This document shows, piece after piece, positions 14,266 through 16,856 of a stretch of 16,856 bases of DNA (its first letter is position 1; each line of letters begins with the position of its first letter). The DNA is from Alphaproteobacteria bacterium (GTDB taxonomy: Bacteria; Pseudomonadota; Alphaproteobacteria; Puniceispirillales; UBA1172): positions 1-16,856 of the forward strand of contig JAGWAQ010000018.1 in the NCBI GenBank assembly GCA_021296375.1, read 5' to 3'. A program made the translations under genes and the position numbers. The notes beneath the pieces are model-generated. The model did not search any database. It saw only the letters and a program-made list of their open reading frames with translations, and was not told the DNA's origin.

Positions 14266-14865
14266 ATGGCTTTTGAACTCCCTGATCTCCCCTATGCCTA
14301 TGACGCCCTCGCCGCCGCAGGCATGAGCCAGGAAACCCTGGAATTCCACCACGACCTTCACCACAAGGCCTATGTCGACAACGGCAACAAGCTGCTTGCT
14401 GGTTCAGGCCATGAAGGCAAATCCCTTGAAGAGATCGTCGCGGCGACTTACGACGCTGGCGCGCTGGTTCAGTCCGGTCTTTTCAACAACGCCTCCCAAC
14501 ACTGGAATCACATCCAGTTCTGGGAAATGATGGGCCCTTCAGGCCGCGCCATGCCAACTGAGCTGGAAAGCGCGATTGTTGAAAACTTCGGTTCTGTTGA
14601 CGCCTTCAAGGATGAGTTCTGCGCCGCTGGTGCCGGGCAGTTTGGCTCCGGCTGGTGCTGGCTGGTCAAGAACAGCGACGGCAGCCTTGCTGTCACCAAG
14701 ACCGAAAACGGCGTCAATCCCCTGTGCTTTGGCCAGACCGCTTTGCTCGGTTGCGACGTGTGGGAACATTCCTACTACATCGATTTCCGCAACAAGCGCC
14801 CCGCCTACCTGACCAATTTCCTTGATAATCTGGTCAACTGGGAAAACGTCGCGTCGCGCATGTAA
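14266..14865 (+). CDS. sodB: Superoxide dismutase, Fe type
   Basis: Fe/Mn-family superoxide dismutase of 199 residues that converts superoxide to hydrogen peroxide and oxygen in the cytosol. The metal ligands are His28 (LEFHHDLHHKAYV), His82 (QHWNHIQFW), and Asp164 and His168 (CDVWEHSYYIDF). Gln78, just before the second ligand, is the position that in Fe enzymes donates the active-site glutamine. Mn enzymes have Gly there and take the Gln from a later loop. I therefore call it Fe type, although cambialistic use is possible. The ATG at 14266 follows AAAGGA by seven bases. A TTG at 14224 in the same frame would add 14 residues before this well-formed start and is rejected. It ends in a strong terminator. 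Confidence 0.95.
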   Translation: MAFELPDLPYAYDALAAAGMSQETLEFHHDLHHKAYVDNGNKLLAGSGHEGKSLEEIVAATYDAGALVQSGLFNNASQHWNHIQFWEMMGPSGRAMPTELESAIVENFGSVDAFKDEFCAAGAGQFGSGWCWLVKNSDGSLAVTKTENGVNPLCFGQTALLGCDVWEHSYYIDFRNKRPAYLTNFLDNLVNWENVASRM

Positions 14866-14875
14866 ACCTGACAAC

Positions 14876-14906
14876 GGGCATCACATCCATTTGTGATGCC
14901 CTTTTT
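14876..14906 (+). terminator. Rho-independent terminator of sodB
   Basis: A perfect 10-bp inverted repeat, GGGCATCACA (14876-14885) and TGTGATGCCC (14892-14901), with a 6-base loop is followed by five T. It separates sodB from gabD, whose ribosome-binding site begins only 12 bases after the T-run, so any gabD promoter must overlap the hairpin or read-through must supply its transcript. Confidence 0.93.
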
Positions 14907-14932
14907 CTATCCTATTTGTGGAGTATTCAGCC

Positions 14933-16384
14933 ATGAAACTTAGTGATCCTACCCTTTTTAAAACCGACAGCTATGTGAATGGCGAATGGGTCGCCGCCGC
15001 CGGTGGCAAGACCTTCCCTATCCACAACCCCGCGACAGGGGAGCTGGTCGCCGATGTTGCTGACCATGGCGCCGACACCATCCGTGATGCCATTGCCAAA
15101 GCCGCGGTCGCGCAAAAGCAATGGGCGGCACGCACCGCCAAGGACCGCGCCATGCTGATGCGCGCCTGGTTCAACCTGATCATGGAAAATCAGGAAGACC
15201 TGGCGCAGATTCTGACCGCGGAAATGGGCAAACCCCTGGCGGAAGCCCGTGGCGAAATCGCCTATGGCGCGTCTTTTATCGACTGGTTCGCCGAAGAAGG
15301 CCGCCGTGTCTCTGGGGATATTCTTGAACCGCATATGACCGACAAGCGCATCATGGTGCTGAAGCAGCCGATCGGGGTGTTTGGCGCCATCACGCCATGG
15401 AATTTCCCGAACGCCATGATCACCCGCAAGCTGGCCCCCGGCCTTGCCGCCGGTTGCGCGGCGGTGCTGAAGCCGGCGGAACAAACCCCGCTGTCAGCCC
15501 TGGCGCTGGCGGAACTGGCCCATCGTGCCGGTATTCCTGCTGGCGTTATTAACATCGTCAATGGCATGGACGCGCCCGCCATGGGGCTTGAGCTGACCAC
15601 CAACCCCACGGTGCGGAAGATCACCTTCACCGGTTCAACCGAAGTCGGCCGCATCCTGATGAAGCAATCCGCCGACACCATCAAGAAAGTCAGCTTTGAG
15701 TTGGGGGGCAACGCGCCGCTTATCGTGTTTGATGATGCCGATATCGACATCGCCGTCCGTGAAGCGCTGGCGTCGAAATACCGCAACGCCGGCCAGACTT
15801 GTGTTTGCGCCAACCGGATCTTCGTTCAGGCCGGAATTTATGATGAATTCGCCAGGGCATTAACGGCCAAAGTGGCAGAAATGAAAGTCGGCAATGGCGC
15901 TGATGACGGCGTCGCCATTGGCCCCCTGATCGATACCCAGGGGCTGGAAAAAGTCGAACGTCACGTCAAGGACGCGGTGGAAAAAGGCGCCGAAATCCAG
16001 ATCGGCGGCAATCGCCACGGCAATGGCGGCACGTTCTTTGAACCGACGGTCTTGACCAACATGTCCCCCGACATGATGGTGTTCCGCGAGGAAACCTTTG
16101 GCCCTGTTGCCCCGCTCTTCAAGTTTGACACCGAAGAAGAGGTCATCGCCATGGCCAATGACACGATCTTCGGGCTGGCGGGGTATTTCTTCGCCAATGA
16201 CATGGCGCGGGTCTGGCGTGTGGCGGAAGCCCTTGAATACGGCATTGTCTCTGTCAACACCGGCATTTTCTCAAACGAGATCGGGCCATTTGGTGGCGTC
16301 AAGCAATCGGGCATCGGCCGCGAAGGCTCGAAATACGGGATCGACGATTTCATGGAAATGAAATACGTCTGCCTCGGGGTGTAA
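14933..16384 (+). CDS. gabD: NAD(P)-dependent succinate-semialdehyde dehydrogenase
   Basis: Aldehyde dehydrogenase of 483 residues, the usual GabD size, oxidising succinate semialdehyde to succinate as the last step of GABA breakdown. Active-site features are PWNFPN (Asn157), LKPAEQTPLSA (Lys180, cofactor), FTGSTEVGR (232-240), the general base Glu256 in FELGGNAP and the nucleophile Cys290 in NAGQTCVCANR. Cys292 two residues later is the partner that forms a redox-switch disulfide in some homologues. The C-terminal FGGVKQSGIGREGSKYG block is typical. I chose ATG 14933. The GTG at 14918 belongs to the GTGGAG ribosome-binding site itself. Together with the SpuC-like enzyme and agmatinase it could complete agmatine to succinate, although a 4-aminobutanal dehydrogenase and a GABA aminotransferase are not in this window. 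Confidence 0.93.
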   Translation: MKLSDPTLFKTDSYVNGEWVAAAGGKTFPIHNPATGELVADVADHGADTIRDAIAKAAVAQKQWAARTAKDRAMLMRAWFNLIMENQEDLAQILTAEMGKPLAEARGEIAYGASFIDWFAEEGRRVSGDILEPHMTDKRIMVLKQPIGVFGAITPWNFPNAMITRKLAPGLAAGCAAVLKPAEQTPLSALALAELAHRAGIPAGVINIVNGMDAPAMGLELTTNPTVRKITFTGSTEVGRILMKQSADTIKKVSFELGGNAPLIVFDDADIDIAVREALASKYRNAGQTCVCANRIFVQAGIYDEFARALTAKVAEMKVGNGADDGVAIGPLIDTQGLEKVERHVKDAVEKGAEIQIGGNRHGNGGTFFEPTVLTNMSPDMMVFREETFGPVAPLFKFDTEEEVIAMANDTIFGLAGYFFANDMARVWRVAEALEYGIVSVNTGIFSNEIGPFGGVKQSGIGREGSKYGIDDFMEMKYVCLGV

Positions 16385-16425
16385 GCTTCAAAATATCTGC
16401 TGATCAACATTACTATTTTTAAAAG

Positions 16426-16447
16426 GCACCCTAACGGGTGCTTTTTT
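16426..16447 (+). terminator. Rho-independent terminator of gabD
   Basis: GCACCC (16426-16431) pairs with GGGTGC (16436-16441) around a 4-base loop, followed by six T. Four A precede the stem (16421-16424), so it may also work on the minus strand. Confidence 0.85.
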
Positions 16448-16464
16448 ATTAAAAACGGTGTTCG

Positions 16465-16481
16465 GTTAACTATTTGTTAAC
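16465..16481. repeat. Two GTTAAC palindromes 11 bp apart upstream of the terminal gene
   Basis: Self-complementary GTTAAC occurs at 16465-16470 and 16476-16481, so the centres are about one helical turn apart and the 17-base span is itself nearly symmetric. It sits between the gabD terminator and the ATG at 16517. It could be an operator, but the surroundings are A+T-rich and chance is possible. Confidence 0.35.
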
Positions 16482-16516
16482 ATTAATACTTTAAGATTGC
16501 ATGGCTGGAGGGTATC

Positions 16517-16813
16517 ATGACCATAATTAGCCATAAGCACCGTCTTATTCATCTGCACAACCAGAAATCGGCAGGCACTTCATTTGAAGTGGCGCTATCG
16601 AAATATTGTGGGCCGGATGATGTGATTACCCCTGAGAACGAACTGTTTCGTCGTCAACAGAATTTTATGACGGCCCGAAACTATAAGGACAAAGGCTATT
16701 ACTTCAGATTTGAGCGTCAAAACTTTAAACGTTTGCTGATTAATTTTCGTACATTTTATCGCTCGGTACTCTACAAACTTGGGGTTGCTTCAGCCTTTGA
16801 AAGTTTCGTTTAG
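16517..16813 (+). pseudogene. Sulfotransferase-like N-terminal fragment, possibly truncated
   Basis: The first 39 of 98 residues resemble the start of sulfotransferase family 2 proteins: a strand (RLIHLHN), the PAPS-binding loop QKSAGTSFE (16-24) and ALSKYCGPDDVITP (26-39), a string I recall as common in bacterial members. Those proteins usually run past 200 residues and carry a later 3'-phosphate-binding motif, which is missing before the TAG at 16811. The start is well supported by TGGAGGG four bases upstream. Base composition is clearly more A+T-rich than the rest of the window. The -1 frame is open from 16801 to the window end (18 codons), so a frameshift is one explanation, a genuinely short or divergent protein another. 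The sequence stops too soon to decide. Confidence 0.5.
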
Positions 16814-16856
16814 TATTATCCGATTCTGTTTTACCCGCGTATCATAATCTGGCGGC

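Overview
The window looks like an ordinary chromosomal stretch of an alphaproteobacterium. It is G+C-rich apart from the last few hundred bases. It contains an IalB-family exported protein coupled to rlmN, compact start-stop overlaps and -10/-35 elements that fit alphaproteobacterial consensus. I would not name a genus from sequence alone. There are seventeen protein-coding genes and no tRNA, rRNA, CRISPR array or intact insertion sequence that I can see.

Left part (1-5.6 kb): a SpuC-like putrescine aminotransferase and an agmatinase form a tight two-gene operon on the plus strand (agmatine to putrescine to 4-aminobutanal). They converge on a minus-strand pair, an EamA-type drug/metabolite exporter followed by a 66-residue Cys-rich protein. 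Divergent from the exporter is a class A FAD monooxygenase. It converges on a Bax-inhibitor-1 family membrane protein, with a clear minus-strand terminator between them.

Middle part (5.6-12.5 kb): the minus strand carries rlmN preceded by an ialB-like gene (1-nt TGATG overlap), then a second run of SGNH esterase (tesA-like), pterin-4a-carbinolamine dehydratase and a SpoU-family RNA methyltransferase. The esterase is divergent from an ABC ATPase/FtsX-type permease pair, which reproduces the tesA | ybbA-ybbP arrangement of E. coli. The ATPase has an added Lys/Ala-rich tail built from a 15-bp tandem repeat. The permease stop region has been copied into a four-unit 19-20 bp tandem array that fills the upstream region of argG.

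Right part (12.5-16.9 kb): argG appears to have a promoter placed so that transcription would begin at its ATG (a possible leaderless mRNA). It ends in a strong terminator. A small minus-strand membrane-anchored hypothetical protein follows, then Fe-type superoxide dismutase (sodB) with a perfect terminator, and an NAD(P)-dependent succinate-semialdehyde dehydrogenase (gabD), which could finish the polyamine/GABA route begun at the left end. The window closes with an A+T-rich sulfotransferase-like N-terminal fragment that ends early and may be a truncated or frameshifted newcomer.

I found no convincing undescribed multi-gene system. The most interesting points are the tandem array with the leaderless argG start, the basic repeat tail on the ABC ATPase, and three uncharacterised or degenerate small genes.
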